From the IMG/VR virus record IMGVR_UViG_3300023223_000118, positions 1 through 28,087 of that record: a stretch of 28,087 nucleotides of DNA; one strand, 5' to 3'. Below, one piece after another: positions 1 to 6,064 of this stretch. The stretch comes from a virus. Made by a program: the position numbers and the translations under genes. Position 1 is the stretch's first letter, and the number at the start of each line of letters is the position of its first letter. The notes below the pieces were generated by a model that saw only the letters and a program-made list of their open reading frames with translations, was not told the origin of the DNA and did not search any database.

Positions 1-17
1 TATCATTAGTAGTTACA

Positions 18-25
18 TTTATATG
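18..25 (+). promoter_or_regulatory. TATA box of the leftmost plus-strand operon
   Basis: The sequence TTTATATG is centred about 27 nt before the ATG at 49. This matches the spacing of the other TATA boxes in this window and suggests a leaderless or nearly leaderless transcript. Seen by eye only. Confidence 0.5.
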
Positions 26-48
26 TTACATCATTTAAAGATTCATCT

Positions 49-456
49 ATGGCAATGCGAATATCTGCAAACTTTCATAGTAAATGTTTAGAATGTGATG
101 AAGAATGGGAGAAAGGAGAGAAGATATATTGGGATCCAGATACTAAAAATAAGAAAGGTAAGGCACCTACATGTATAACTTATCATTGCTATCAGGCTCA
201 AGGCGGAGAAGATATTAATGAAGAACAAAAAGATGGTAAACTAGATTTAACATTTAAAATACCAGCGTTTAGTAAGGCATATGATTTGGCATTACAGCCA
301 CTTGAAAATGTATTAGATAATTTTATCTATAGAGCACATTATAAAGTAAAAGATTTATATCCATTACTAGATGAAAAGTCTCAAACATATGGTATGATTA
401 GAAACGCCTTCATTGATAAGTACATAGATTTATATACTCATAGAAATAACAAGTAA
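49..456 (+). CDS. zinc-finger protein, 135 aa
   Basis: The N-terminal 50 residues form a compact metal-binding module. C13 and C16 (KCLEC) are followed by a KGEKIYWDP segment and then C42, H46 and C47 (CITYHC). The pattern resembles treble-clef fingers of the 'GKC..C...I..GE.I.W' type often found on small archaeal and phage DNA-associated proteins; that family link is from memory. The remaining 85 residues have no recognised domain and are probably helical. It is the first gene of a packed plus-strand operon, with a TATA box about 27 nt upstream. The start could also be the second ATG at 55. A nucleic-acid-binding or regulatory role is inferred, not shown. Confidence 0.75.
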   Translation: MAMRISANFHSKCLECDEEWEKGEKIYWDPDTKNKKGKAPTCITYHCYQAQGGEDINEEQKDGKLDLTFKIPAFSKAYDLALQPLENVLDNFIYRAHYKVKDLYPLLDEKSQTYGMIRNAFIDKYIDLYTHRNNK

Positions 457-458
457 TA

Positions 459-659
459 TTGTCTCATCGAAAGAGAAATCAAGATGGATATATCCTCCCC
501 AAGTATGGAGCTTCGGCAAGAACTATCAAACGCTGGGATGCTAGACATGATTATAGTAAACCTGAAGACGCGGGCTTTAAGAAACTTAGCAACCTTCATG
601 AATCCACGGATGATATGGCCGTTTCTTCTTTTAAACCGATGAAGAAGGTTGAACTATAA
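459..659 (+). CDS. small basic protein, 66 aa
   Basis: This reads from a TTG codon two bases after the preceding stop. TTG starts recur in this genome (1559, 4993, 7595), which supports the choice. The N-terminal half is strongly basic (SHRKRNQDG, then SARTIKRWDARHD), and the SARTIKRW stretch could be a recognition helix of a small helix-turn-helix, although I cannot assign a family. The C-terminal part is more neutral and ends in MKKVEL. The stop overlaps the next ATG (TAATG), so translation is probably coupled. Function unknown; DNA binding is a guess from charge. Confidence 0.6.
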   Translation: MSHRKRNQDGYILPKYGASARTIKRWDARHDYSKPEDAGFKKLSNLHESTDDMAVSSFKPMKKVEL

Positions 660-799
660 TGGATATGTTAGGACTTAAAAATGATTTACACACTACATCG
701 GGAAGAATATATGGTATGTATCTTTATTATGACACTGGAAAAAATAGTACAACAAAGAGAATATTATCGAGGATAAGTGAAGGGTTAAATGGCCTGTAA
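659..799 (+). CDS. hypothetical protein, 46 aa
   Basis: This short frame begins with the ATG in the TAATG overlap at the end of the preceding gene and stops at 797-799. It overlaps the next small gene by 11 nt. The product begins MDMLGLKNDL, has a Tyr-rich middle (GMYLYYDTG) and a basic end, with no signal peptide or recognised motif. The case for a real gene is its exact place in a chain of five overlapping frames on one strand, not the sequence itself. Confidence 0.5.
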   Translation: MDMLGLKNDLHTTSGRIYGMYLYYDTGKNSTTKRILSRISEGLNGL

Positions 800-887
800 A
801 TCATGTATGCCTACTCATATGAGTGAGAGTGTTACTATGTATGTTAAGTGTAGATGTGTATGTCATAGTATATTAAGAGCAGACTAA
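789..887 (+). CDS. zinc-finger microprotein, 32 aa
   Basis: A 32-residue product beginning MACKSCMPTH and containing CxxC near the start and a CRCVC cluster near the end, enough ligands for one zinc site. It overlaps the previous frame by 11 nt, and its stop overlaps the next ATG (TAATG). It resembles the other Cys-paired microproteins in the window (1431, 4258, 4386, 5712) in size and ligand layout. The specific role is unknown. Such minimal zinc proteins in viruses often act as small regulators or adaptors, but that is inference. Confidence 0.55.
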   Translation: MACKSCMPTHMSESVTMYVKCRCVCHSILRAD

Positions 888-1075
888 TGAATGATAGATT
901 TTTAAACTTTAAACTATTACATTTTACAGAAGATATATTTAGTAACAGACATGCATTTAAAATAATAGATAAAAGTTCTTGGGCACCTACTACATTATAT
1001 AATCTAGAACAGTTTATAGATAAATTGATAACTAGTATAACTACTAAACCAAATCAATTAGTACGTTCATCATGA
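887..1075 (+). CDS. hypothetical protein, 62 aa
   Basis: The last gene of the left plus-strand operon, starting in a TAATG overlap. The product (MNDRFLNFKLLHFTEDIF...) is mixed-charge and aromatic, with a probable C-terminal helix (NLEQFIDKLITSIT). No domain is recognised and there is no predicted membrane segment. Its 3' end runs 22 nt into the 3' end of the convergent RNase H gene, leaving no intergenic space. Confidence 0.55.
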   Translation: MNDRFLNFKLLHFTEDIFSNRHAFKIIDKSSWAPTTLYNLEQFIDKLITSITTKPNQLVRSS

Positions 1076-1434
1076 TATAATTTTTCTAATACATGCCCCG
1101 CCAAATTCTTCTCTCTTGGACACCATAATATCTTGATGTCAGGCGTCATTAAATCACGGCATCTAAACATCTCTTCAAATAAATCTTGATTATTGGTTAC
1201 CCAACTACCTACTACCTGATTAACTACTAGTTTACTATCAGTAAATATCTGTATCTTCTCACTTCTATACTCATCATTGGAATATTTTAATGCCCTCTGT
1301 AATGCCTTATATTCTAAATAGTTATTAGTTAATTTATGACCATGTATTTTATCTATAATAAATCTTTTTGTACGCTCATCGTAGACACATATTCTATTCT
1401 TAAAAGTACCTGCATCACTATAGATACGTATCAT
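1054..1434 (-). CDS. RNase HI-like protein lacking one catalytic Asp
   Basis: A 126-residue RNase H-fold protein. Such enzymes cut the RNA strand of RNA-DNA hybrids, and viral versions remove primers or process R-loops. The conserved carboxylates are visible as D7 (YSDAG), E41 (YLEYKAL) and D66 (FTDSKLV). The last motif reads REKNLAGHVLE, with G113 where most family members have Asp (typically N..AD). The active site is therefore incomplete at the fourth position, although the adjacent H114 or a later residue may compensate. Length is typical for a minimal RNase HI. The start ATG overlaps the stop of the zinc-finger microprotein upstream. It could be active, or a nucleic-acid-binding remnant. 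Confidence 0.85.
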   Translation of the reverse strand: MIRIYSDAGTFKNRICVYDERTKRFIIDKIHGHKLTNNYLEYKALQRALKYSNDEYRSEKIQIFTDSKLVVNQVVGSWVTNNQDLFEEMFRCRDLMTPDIKILWCPREKNLAGHVLEKLYHDERTN

Positions 1435-1559
1435 TTTGGATTATTTCTAATGTATTCTTTACGGCAGTCATTATTACAATACAATCTAGCCCTACCTTTA
1501 TACCTATCGGGCAACGTATGATTACAATTAAGACAATGCCTATCTTCTGCTCTTCTCAA
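1431..1559 (-). CDS. zinc-finger microprotein, 42 aa, TTG start
   Basis: This short frame begins at TTG 1559. It has CLNC near residue 9 and CNNDC near residue 28, i.e. CxxC...CxxxC separated by a basic loop (PDRYKGRARLY), and ends EYIRNNPK. The pattern resembles FCS/MYM-type or transposase-associated short fingers that read 'C..C...yC...C'. A TATA box at 1581-1590 places the transcript start close to the TTG, which decides the start. The stop overlaps the RNase H ATG (ATGA), so the two genes are probably translated together, suggesting a nucleic-acid role. Confidence 0.65.
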   Translation of the reverse strand: MRRAEDRHCLNCNHTLPDRYKGRARLYCNNDCRKEYIRNNPK

Positions 1560-1580
1560 ACAGATCTAGTTGTAGTTAGG

Positions 1581-1590
1581 TATATATAAG
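1581..1590 (-). promoter_or_regulatory. TATA box for the zinc-finger/RNase H pair
   Basis: On the minus strand this reads CTTATATATA, centred about 26-27 nt before the TTG at 1559. It sits in the 34-nt gap after the 411-aa gene. Confidence 0.6.
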
Positions 1591-1593
1591 GGC

Positions 1594-2829
1594 TTAATCT
1601 TTATGTACACCGAAGAGGCGTCGTGACTCCGCTATCTTCTGCTCATCAAACTCTTCTTGAGTCACAGTATATCTAATACCATAGCGTGAATTATATTTAT
1701 TTCTAATCTGTGCCTTTCTCTTTTCGTCTCCATGTACAGGGTTTGTTACTCCTACACTTGCACTAGTTAATCCATCTTTTGATTTATCATGTTCTTCGTC
1801 AGTATGTGATGCTCCACACACTGAACAAGTTTTCTTCTCATCCTCATGCATTTTCTTTGGCATGTATCCCACTCTTACTTCTTCTGCTCTATCTTTAGGA
1901 TCATCTGGATGTCTTGCGGGTGAATTACCTGCGGCAGCAATCTCTTCTTGTGCTCCACTTAATTTATCATCAGTTATAGTCTCTTCATAATCCGGTGTAG
2001 CGTCGAAAGGGGTGTCTGTGACCACACCTCCGTAAGCTCCATGTTCAATGTCTGATTTTGTCTCAAGGGACTCTCCCTCATGACCTTCTCTGTCATTGTC
2101 GCCAACAATTGCGGCACGATTTTGTCTTTCTTTTTTAACTTTACCATCTTCATCTTCGCCTACAATACCTTCAGGGTTTACCTTTATATCAGTCTTTCCA
2201 AGTGCCGGTGCTCCGGGGGCATCAGTAGATTGAAATACATGTGGGTTATTAAATTGATCTCTCCAACTTTTTGATTCATCATCTCTTGTCATACCGGGTT
2301 CTCTTCCAGCGAATCCACCACCAGAAGGTTCAGTCCAAGCACCATTACTAGCTTGTTCTTTAAGAATATGTCTTAATGATGTTGGTAAATCAAACCAATC
2401 TCTTGCAACGAAATCTTTTACAGGAACTTTTGCTTTACCTAATAAATTTGTCCTCATTTCCATACTAGTTTTATCCCATATTCGTTGTTCAATATCAATT
2501 ATAATATCATCCTTAAATATAGTCTCTCCTACTGGAACTGTAATATGTTTATCTAAATCCATATCATATATTTTTAACATATATCCATTCTTTCCAACCA
2601 CTGTTACTTCTTTACCATTATGCATTACAGTATCTCCTACCTTAGTTCTTGTAATTCGTTTAGTATCTATAGTCTTTCTATTACTACCCGGTTCTGTATA
2701 CATAGTATCTGGCACCATCTTTTTATCGTCAACTGGATTATCATTTTCTTGGTTATATAAATTACCATTATGATTAGGCGTAGTAAATGCCTGTTCTAGA
2801 AATTTAATCTTTGGTGCTGGTACATCCAT
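1594..2829 (-). CDS. unknown 411-aa protein of the packaging region
   Basis: I do not recognise a family. Residues about 60-110 look like a small beta domain (KVGDTVMHNGKEVTVVGKNG). About 120-165 is a more conserved-looking helical stretch with DFVARDWFDLP. From about 165 on, the protein is long, acidic, Gly/Asp/Glu-rich and probably disordered, with a CSVCGASH zinc-knuckle-like pair and a basic C-terminus (RRLFGVHKD). It directly follows the large terminase, the usual portal position, but length and sequence do not fit a portal. The low-complexity tail with an embedded Cys pair resembles the C-terminal half of the prohead protease at 25563-27191. A virion or capsid-assembly role is inferred. 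It has its own TATA box just inside the end of the terminase gene. Confidence 0.8.
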   Translation of the reverse strand: MDVPAPKIKFLEQAFTTPNHNGNLYNQENDNPVDDKKMVPDTMYTEPGSNRKTIDTKRITRTKVGDTVMHNGKEVTVVGKNGYMLKIYDMDLDKHITVPVGETIFKDDIIIDIEQRIWDKTSMEMRTNLLGKAKVPVKDFVARDWFDLPTSLRHILKEQASNGAWTEPSGGGFAGREPGMTRDDESKSWRDQFNNPHVFQSTDAPGAPALGKTDIKVNPEGIVGEDEDGKVKKERQNRAAIVGDNDREGHEGESLETKSDIEHGAYGGVVTDTPFDATPDYEETITDDKLSGAQEEIAAAGNSPARHPDDPKDRAEEVRVGYMPKKMHEDEKKTCSVCGASHTDEEHDKSKDGLTSASVGVTNPVHGDEKRKAQIRNKYNSRYGIRYTVTQEEFDEQKIAESRRLFGVHKD

Positions 2830-2854
2830 GATATATAATGATTCGGGGGCAATA

Positions 2855-2863
2855 CTAATAAAG
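2855..2863 (-). promoter_or_regulatory. TATA box for the 411-aa gene
   Basis: The minus strand reads CTTTATTAG about 30 nt before the ATG at 2829, adjoining the terminase stop codon. The start codon is preceded by TCATTATATATC, close to the TTATATATGG element seen at other leaderless starts. Confidence 0.6.
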
Positions 2864-2864
2864 A

Positions 2865-4265
2865 TTATCCAAACATAGTCTTCTCAAATGCATCACTCAT
2901 CTCTATTACATGCCATTGAGCACCCATTACTACACTACTTGCTGCCAAGGCAAAGGCATCAGCATAATCATCTCTAATTTTATCATCCTCTGTTTTAACT
3001 TTCATCTTACCCTCCTCTGTGTATTCTCTTCTAAGGTAAGAGAGTTGATGGAAGAGTTTATCAAGGCTCTTGAGTTTGACCCGATGATTCTCAAACAACG
3101 CTCTAACGTTACTAAAGATCTTAGACTTTTCCGATAAACTAAAGGTGACCCCTCGAACCGGTAGATCTTGTTTATGACAGAGATCGATAAGCCCTCCACC
3201 CAAACCAGTTTCGTCAACATATATCATCTCAAGAGGACGGAGCGGATTGCGACTATATTCCCCGATCTTCCCTGCCACATCAACGAGGTTGCTTTGTCCT
3301 TCGGCATAATAGTCGACGACAAAAACATTTTCGTGCTCGTCAACAGCAATAACAATGAAAACGGTTTCGTCACGACCGGTACGTGCGACGTCCACTCCCA
3401 TATAATATCTTGTATACCCTGACGGTTTTTTATCACTTAAAGCATCTCGTAGTAGATTGTAGGGTATGAGGGCGTTACCAATATCAAGGAACTCTCCTTC
3501 GACTTCTTGTTGATAGGCATCGGCACTAAGATTTTTAATGAAATTTTGGAAGAGAGGATTCCCCTTGGACATTGGGTTGTCGGTAGATTTAACATGGAAC
3601 TCTTTCCACATTCCTTTTGGATTACTAGGTCGCGAATCAGTATGTTGTTTGTAGAAATAGTTGTTTTTTCCGAAAGGAGTACTCGTAAGCCAGACTCTAG
3701 CATGGGTAGCAAACCCGGATGGAAGAAGGGCCTCCATGATGGACTCCTTGATGAATGCAGTCTCGTCAACGATGATAATGCTGGGTGAATATCCTCTGAT
3801 CTGTGATCCTGTCTCACCAGTTGCTCTTGTAATGATTCTACTAACTCCTGTATCATCCAAATATCGAACCCAGATTTCTGTTTGGGTGTTCTTAACAATA
3901 TAACCTGATAAAAAGGCACTCTCCTGTATAAGTGTTCGTATTCTATCAAACATAATACTAGATTGGTTCTGTGTAGGTGCCACTATAAGTATAGTAAATT
4001 CTTTAGGGTTCTTTTCTCTACTATATAGGGGAGCAAAGAAGGCACCATGTATTGCCTTAACTGCTGTACTACTAGTCTTACCTGCCTGTCTACCAGATCT
4101 ATACATTAAAAATTGTCCCTTATCATCTGCATACGCAGCATTATAATCATGTAGTTTATAATCTAAAAACAGCTCACTAAATAATGAAGGCTTGTCAGCA
4201 CTATCTATAATTTGCTGTAAGAATTTCTTTCTCGCCTCTACTACATCTTTATTAGGTCTAGCCAT
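2865..4265 (-). CDS. terL: terminase large subunit
   Basis: The ATP-driven DNA-packaging motor with headful nuclease, 466 aa, normal length. The ATPase domain shows a Walker A-like P-loop at residues 56-65 (RSGRQAGKTS), Walker B at 163-168 (IIIVDE) and a TSTP coupling motif at 194-197. The C-terminal RNase H-like nuclease shows D292 (MGVDVARTGRDE), D351 (YVDETGLGGG) and D432/D433/D436 (RDDYADAFAL). It has one cysteine only. The ATG lies inside the end of the upstream zinc-finger gene (ATGGCTAG overlap). Codons in roughly the last two thirds of the gene are visibly more GC-rich than in the first third, giving long shadow frames there. Confidence 0.97.
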   Translation of the reverse strand: MARPNKDVVEARKKFLQQIIDSADKPSLFSELFLDYKLHDYNAAYADDKGQFLMYRSGRQAGKTSSTAVKAIHGAFFAPLYSREKNPKEFTILIVAPTQNQSSIMFDRIRTLIQESAFLSGYIVKNTQTEIWVRYLDDTGVSRIITRATGETGSQIRGYSPSIIIVDETAFIKESIMEALLPSGFATHARVWLTSTPFGKNNYFYKQHTDSRPSNPKGMWKEFHVKSTDNPMSKGNPLFQNFIKNLSADAYQQEVEGEFLDIGNALIPYNLLRDALSDKKPSGYTRYYMGVDVARTGRDETVFIVIAVDEHENVFVVDYYAEGQSNLVDVAGKIGEYSRNPLRPLEMIYVDETGLGGGLIDLCHKQDLPVRGVTFSLSEKSKIFSNVRALFENHRVKLKSLDKLFHQLSYLRREYTEEGKMKVKTEDDKIRDDYADAFALAASSVVMGAQWHVIEMSDAFEKTMFG

Positions 4266-4386
4266 CTTTTAAACACTCATCACATTTATTTGATGTACAG
4301 CCACATCCTGCAAGATAATTATCACTTCCCATATTATCAAACTCCCTCTTACATTTTACACAATAGACAGACCCAGTATAACACAT
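4258..4386 (-). CDS. zinc-finger microprotein, 42 aa
   Basis: A 42-residue product with CVKC at 9-12, a CGC pair around 28-30 and CDEC at 35-38, so up to two zinc sites. The ATG is in the TAATG overlap with the preceding microprotein, and the stop overlaps the terminase ATG, placing it immediately upstream of terL in a fully coupled cistron. No family is recognised beyond a generic zinc ribbon. Its position suggests a packaging accessory, but there is no direct evidence. Confidence 0.6.
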   Translation of the reverse strand: MCYTGSVYCVKCKREFDNMGSDNYLAGCGCTSNKCDECLKDG

Positions 4387-4487
4387 TAGCCATCAATATA
4401 CCTTTTACAGTCACATCCAGCACACCCATCTTCAACATGTAATGCCTTATGATGTTCACATTTAACACAGTAGTTTAACTCTATCAT
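4386..4487 (-). CDS. zinc-finger microprotein, 33 aa
   Basis: A 33-residue product reading MIELNYCVKCEHHKALHV and then CAGCDC, i.e. CxxC plus CxxCxC with nearby His residues, the size of a single zinc finger. It starts in an ATGA overlap with the end of the 169-aa gene and ends in a TAATG overlap with the next microprotein. Both its ends are shared with neighbours, which supports a real coupled cistron. Function unknown. Confidence 0.6.
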   Translation of the reverse strand: MIELNYCVKCEHHKALHVEDGCAGCDCKRYIDG

Positions 4488-4993
4488 ATTGAACCCTTAC
4501 TTGCTCTCAATGTTCTGAACAATCCCTTCAATTCTCCTGCCTTATCAAACTCTGCCTCTTCTGATACAACTATCTTACTATTCATTTCATTTATTATCTT
4601 AACTATATTTAATAAGTTATTTACTTCACTTCTAGTATTTCTATCTGGTATATTACCATCCATTTTAGATTGTGCGAAGGCAATCATGACGTTTTCCATG
4701 GACTGTTTAGATAGGAAGTCAAGTAATGCCTTAAGGTCGTCCGGGTTGCGTGTATCAAGCTGCTTGAGGAATTTCTGAATATCTTTTCGTACACCACAAG
4801 CGGCATCCTTCTCATATTTGCTGCATTTTCCATTACCTCCTTCATCAACTGACCTATAAATACAGTCATTACATAAGGCAGGTAGCTTGGCAAATTTAAG
4901 GGATTTGGCTGAGTTATGAGGAGATATAGTTTTACGTTTATCTATCTTGACCACGGGTTTTTCATGATCTAAATTCAATACGTGTTCAGTCAA
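4484..4993 (-). CDS. possible terminase small subunit (zinc-binding)
   Basis: 169 aa. A Cys4 site lies at C41, C44, C57 and C66 (CNDC...C...C), preceded by a basic N-terminus and followed by a mostly helical C-terminal two thirds. In tailed viruses the small terminase usually lies just upstream of terL, and only two microprotein genes separate them here. The helical oligomerisation-like part fits that role, but there is no motif that proves it. It starts at TTG overlapping the preceding stop (TTGA). Alternatively it is a zinc-containing regulator. Confidence 0.55.
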   Translation of the reverse strand: MTEHVLNLDHEKPVVKIDKRKTISPHNSAKSLKFAKLPALCNDCIYRSVDEGGNGKCSKYEKDAACGVRKDIQKFLKQLDTRNPDDLKALLDFLSKQSMENVMIAFAQSKMDGNIPDRNTRSEVNNLLNIVKIINEMNSKIVVSEEAEFDKAGELKGLFRTLRASKGSI

Positions 4994-5208
4994 TCTTCTG
5001 GATCCTCTAGGTAGGTGACAATATGGGGGGTAATATTAATATCAAACTTATCATCTATTAATTTCTTATTCTTTCTAACTAATTTTAATGCCCTAACAAA
5101 ATCTACTATCTGTCTCTGTATCATATCATCTCTAAATGGTTTATACTCGTCTGTAATTAGAGCTGAAAGAATCTTGATTTTAGTATTAAGGAAGGCTTCT
5201 GCACCCAT
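4990..5208 (-). CDS. hypothetical protein, 72 aa
   Basis: The first gene of the packaging unit. The product is charged and probably helical (MGAEAFLNTKIKILSALI, then RQIVDFVRALKLVRKNKK), with an acidic end (YLEDPED). No family is recognised. The ATG lies about 30 nt from the palindromic TATA box at 5237-5244. Its stop overlaps the TTG of the next gene, so it is coupled to the possible small terminase and could be its partner. Confidence 0.6.
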   Translation of the reverse strand: MGAEAFLNTKIKILSALITDEYKPFRDDMIQRQIVDFVRALKLVRKNKKLIDDKFDINITPHIVTYLEDPED

Positions 5209-5236
5209 TTTTGTACAATTATTGATACAAACATTA

Positions 5237-5244
5237 TTATATAA
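5237..5244. promoter_or_regulatory. palindromic TATA box between divergent operons
   Basis: TTATATAA is a perfect palindrome. It lies about 32 nt from the minus-strand ATG at 5208, and about 13 or 22 nt from the plus-strand ATGs at 5254 and 5263. It could serve either or both directions. Confidence 0.5.
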
Positions 5245-5253
5245 GGATTATTA

Positions 5254-5391
5254 ATGGTATATATGAAAGATTTTAGTACGTTTATAGCTGAAATATATTG
5301 TAAAACAGACATCTCTTTTAATACTATGTGGAATTATAATAATCATAAAATAATTAATATTCATAGAGGGTTAAAGGGGTGGAAGCAATAA
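5254..5391 (+). CDS. hypothetical protein, 45 aa
   Basis: The first of five packed plus-strand frames. The product is rich in Asn, Ile and Tyr, with one Cys and a basic end (RGLKGWKQ); no domain is recognised. Two starts are possible: ATG 5254, or ATG 5263 (residue 4), whose spacing from the TATA box suits a leaderless transcript better. Its stop is one base before the next ATG. Confidence 0.45.
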   Translation: MVYMKDFSTFIAEIYCKTDISFNTMWNYNNHKIINIHRGLKGWKQ

Positions 5392-5392
5392 T

Positions 5393-5584
5393 ATGTTAAA
5401 CTTACCAGATAAATATATTTATCAGGGAGATTTTAGAGATATTAGAAATGGAGTAATGATTGAGTCACATAGCGTTGGATATATGGATTATAGTTCTAAC
5501 ACTTATTATAGAAATAAGTATATGAAAGATGGTTTCTGGCCACCACGTAAATTATGTAGAATAGAATTGTGGAGAGTAAAATGA
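5393..5584 (+). CDS. hypothetical protein, 63 aa
   Basis: Begins MLNLPDKYIYQGDF and contains many Tyr, Arg and Lys residues, ending RIELWRVK. There is no signal peptide, membrane segment or recognised motif. The stop overlaps the following ATG (AAAATGA), consistent with a coupled operon of small early-type genes. Confidence 0.55.
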   Translation: MLNLPDKYIYQGDFRDIRNGVMIESHSVGYMDYSSNTYYRNKYMKDGFWPPRKLCRIELWRVK

Positions 5585-5715
5585 GAGACTGGTTTGATAT
5601 AACTAATTTTTACCCCATTCATGATAAAATATTAGAGAAATGTAGAATGCATGCATTCATACAATATAATAAAGTAAATAAAATATATGGTATACAACGG
5701 GGATTAAGACAATGA
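5581..5715 (+). CDS. hypothetical protein, 44 aa
   Basis: A short frame starting in an ATGA overlap with the previous gene and ending in an ATGA overlap with the next. The product begins MRDWFDITNFYPIHDK and ends with a basic stretch (IYGIQRGLRQ), with no recognised motif. Support is positional: both ends interlock with neighbouring frames. Confidence 0.45.
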   Translation: MRDWFDITNFYPIHDKILEKCRMHAFIQYNKVNKIYGIQRGLRQ

Positions 5716-5870
5716 TTAAATGTAGTATCTGTGGTGGTAATAAAAGAATACCTAGATGTGATGCTCATCCTAAGACTATGGATAGATGTTATGTATGTCA
5801 CCTTAAGACACCAGTATCAGAGGGTGGGCATACTATTATTGATATTCCCCCCGAAGGTCAGAGAGCATAA
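5712..5870 (+). CDS. zinc-finger microprotein, 52 aa
   Basis: The product starts MIKCSICGGNK and has a second pair at CYVCH (residues about 26-30), so two CxxC half-sites (plus C16) form a probable zinc ribbon in the first 30 residues. A flexible tail follows (VSEGGHTIIDIPPEGQRA). It overlaps both neighbours by a few bases. It resembles generic viral zinc ribbons with possible nucleic-acid or protein-contact roles. Function not assignable. Confidence 0.6.
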   Translation: MIKCSICGGNKRIPRCDAHPKTMDRCYVCHLKTPVSEGGHTIIDIPPEGQRA

Positions 5871-6064
5871 TGTTAGTTGATGATAGTATTAAAATTAAAA
5901 CTGGTAGACTATTATTTAATGAATATTATAAAGCTAAGTTTATAGAGAGCAAACAGTATGAGAAACACGGATTATTCTATGCATTGTATGATGTTATTTG
6001 GCATAATTTTCTTCCAAGATCCCTAAAGAATGAAACATCGGTCTATAATAGAGAGCATGAGTAA
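5870..6064 (+). CDS. hypothetical protein, 64 aa
   Basis: The last gene of the second plus-strand operon, starting in a TAATG overlap. The product (MLVDDSIKIKTGRLLFNEYY...) is probably helical and aromatic-rich, with no recognised domain. Its final 71 nt run antisense to the end of the TGT-like gene on the other strand, an unusually long convergent overlap for such a short gene. That overlap lowers confidence that the whole frame is used. Confidence 0.45.
   Translation: MLVDDSIKIKTGRLLFNEYYKAKFIESKQYEKHGLFYALYDVIWHNFLPRSLKNETSVYNREHE

Noticed and set aside
3437-3949. Minus-strand 170-codon frame inside terL
   Set aside because: It lies in another frame of the terminase, whose motifs are intact throughout. 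The openness is due to the local GC-richer composition.
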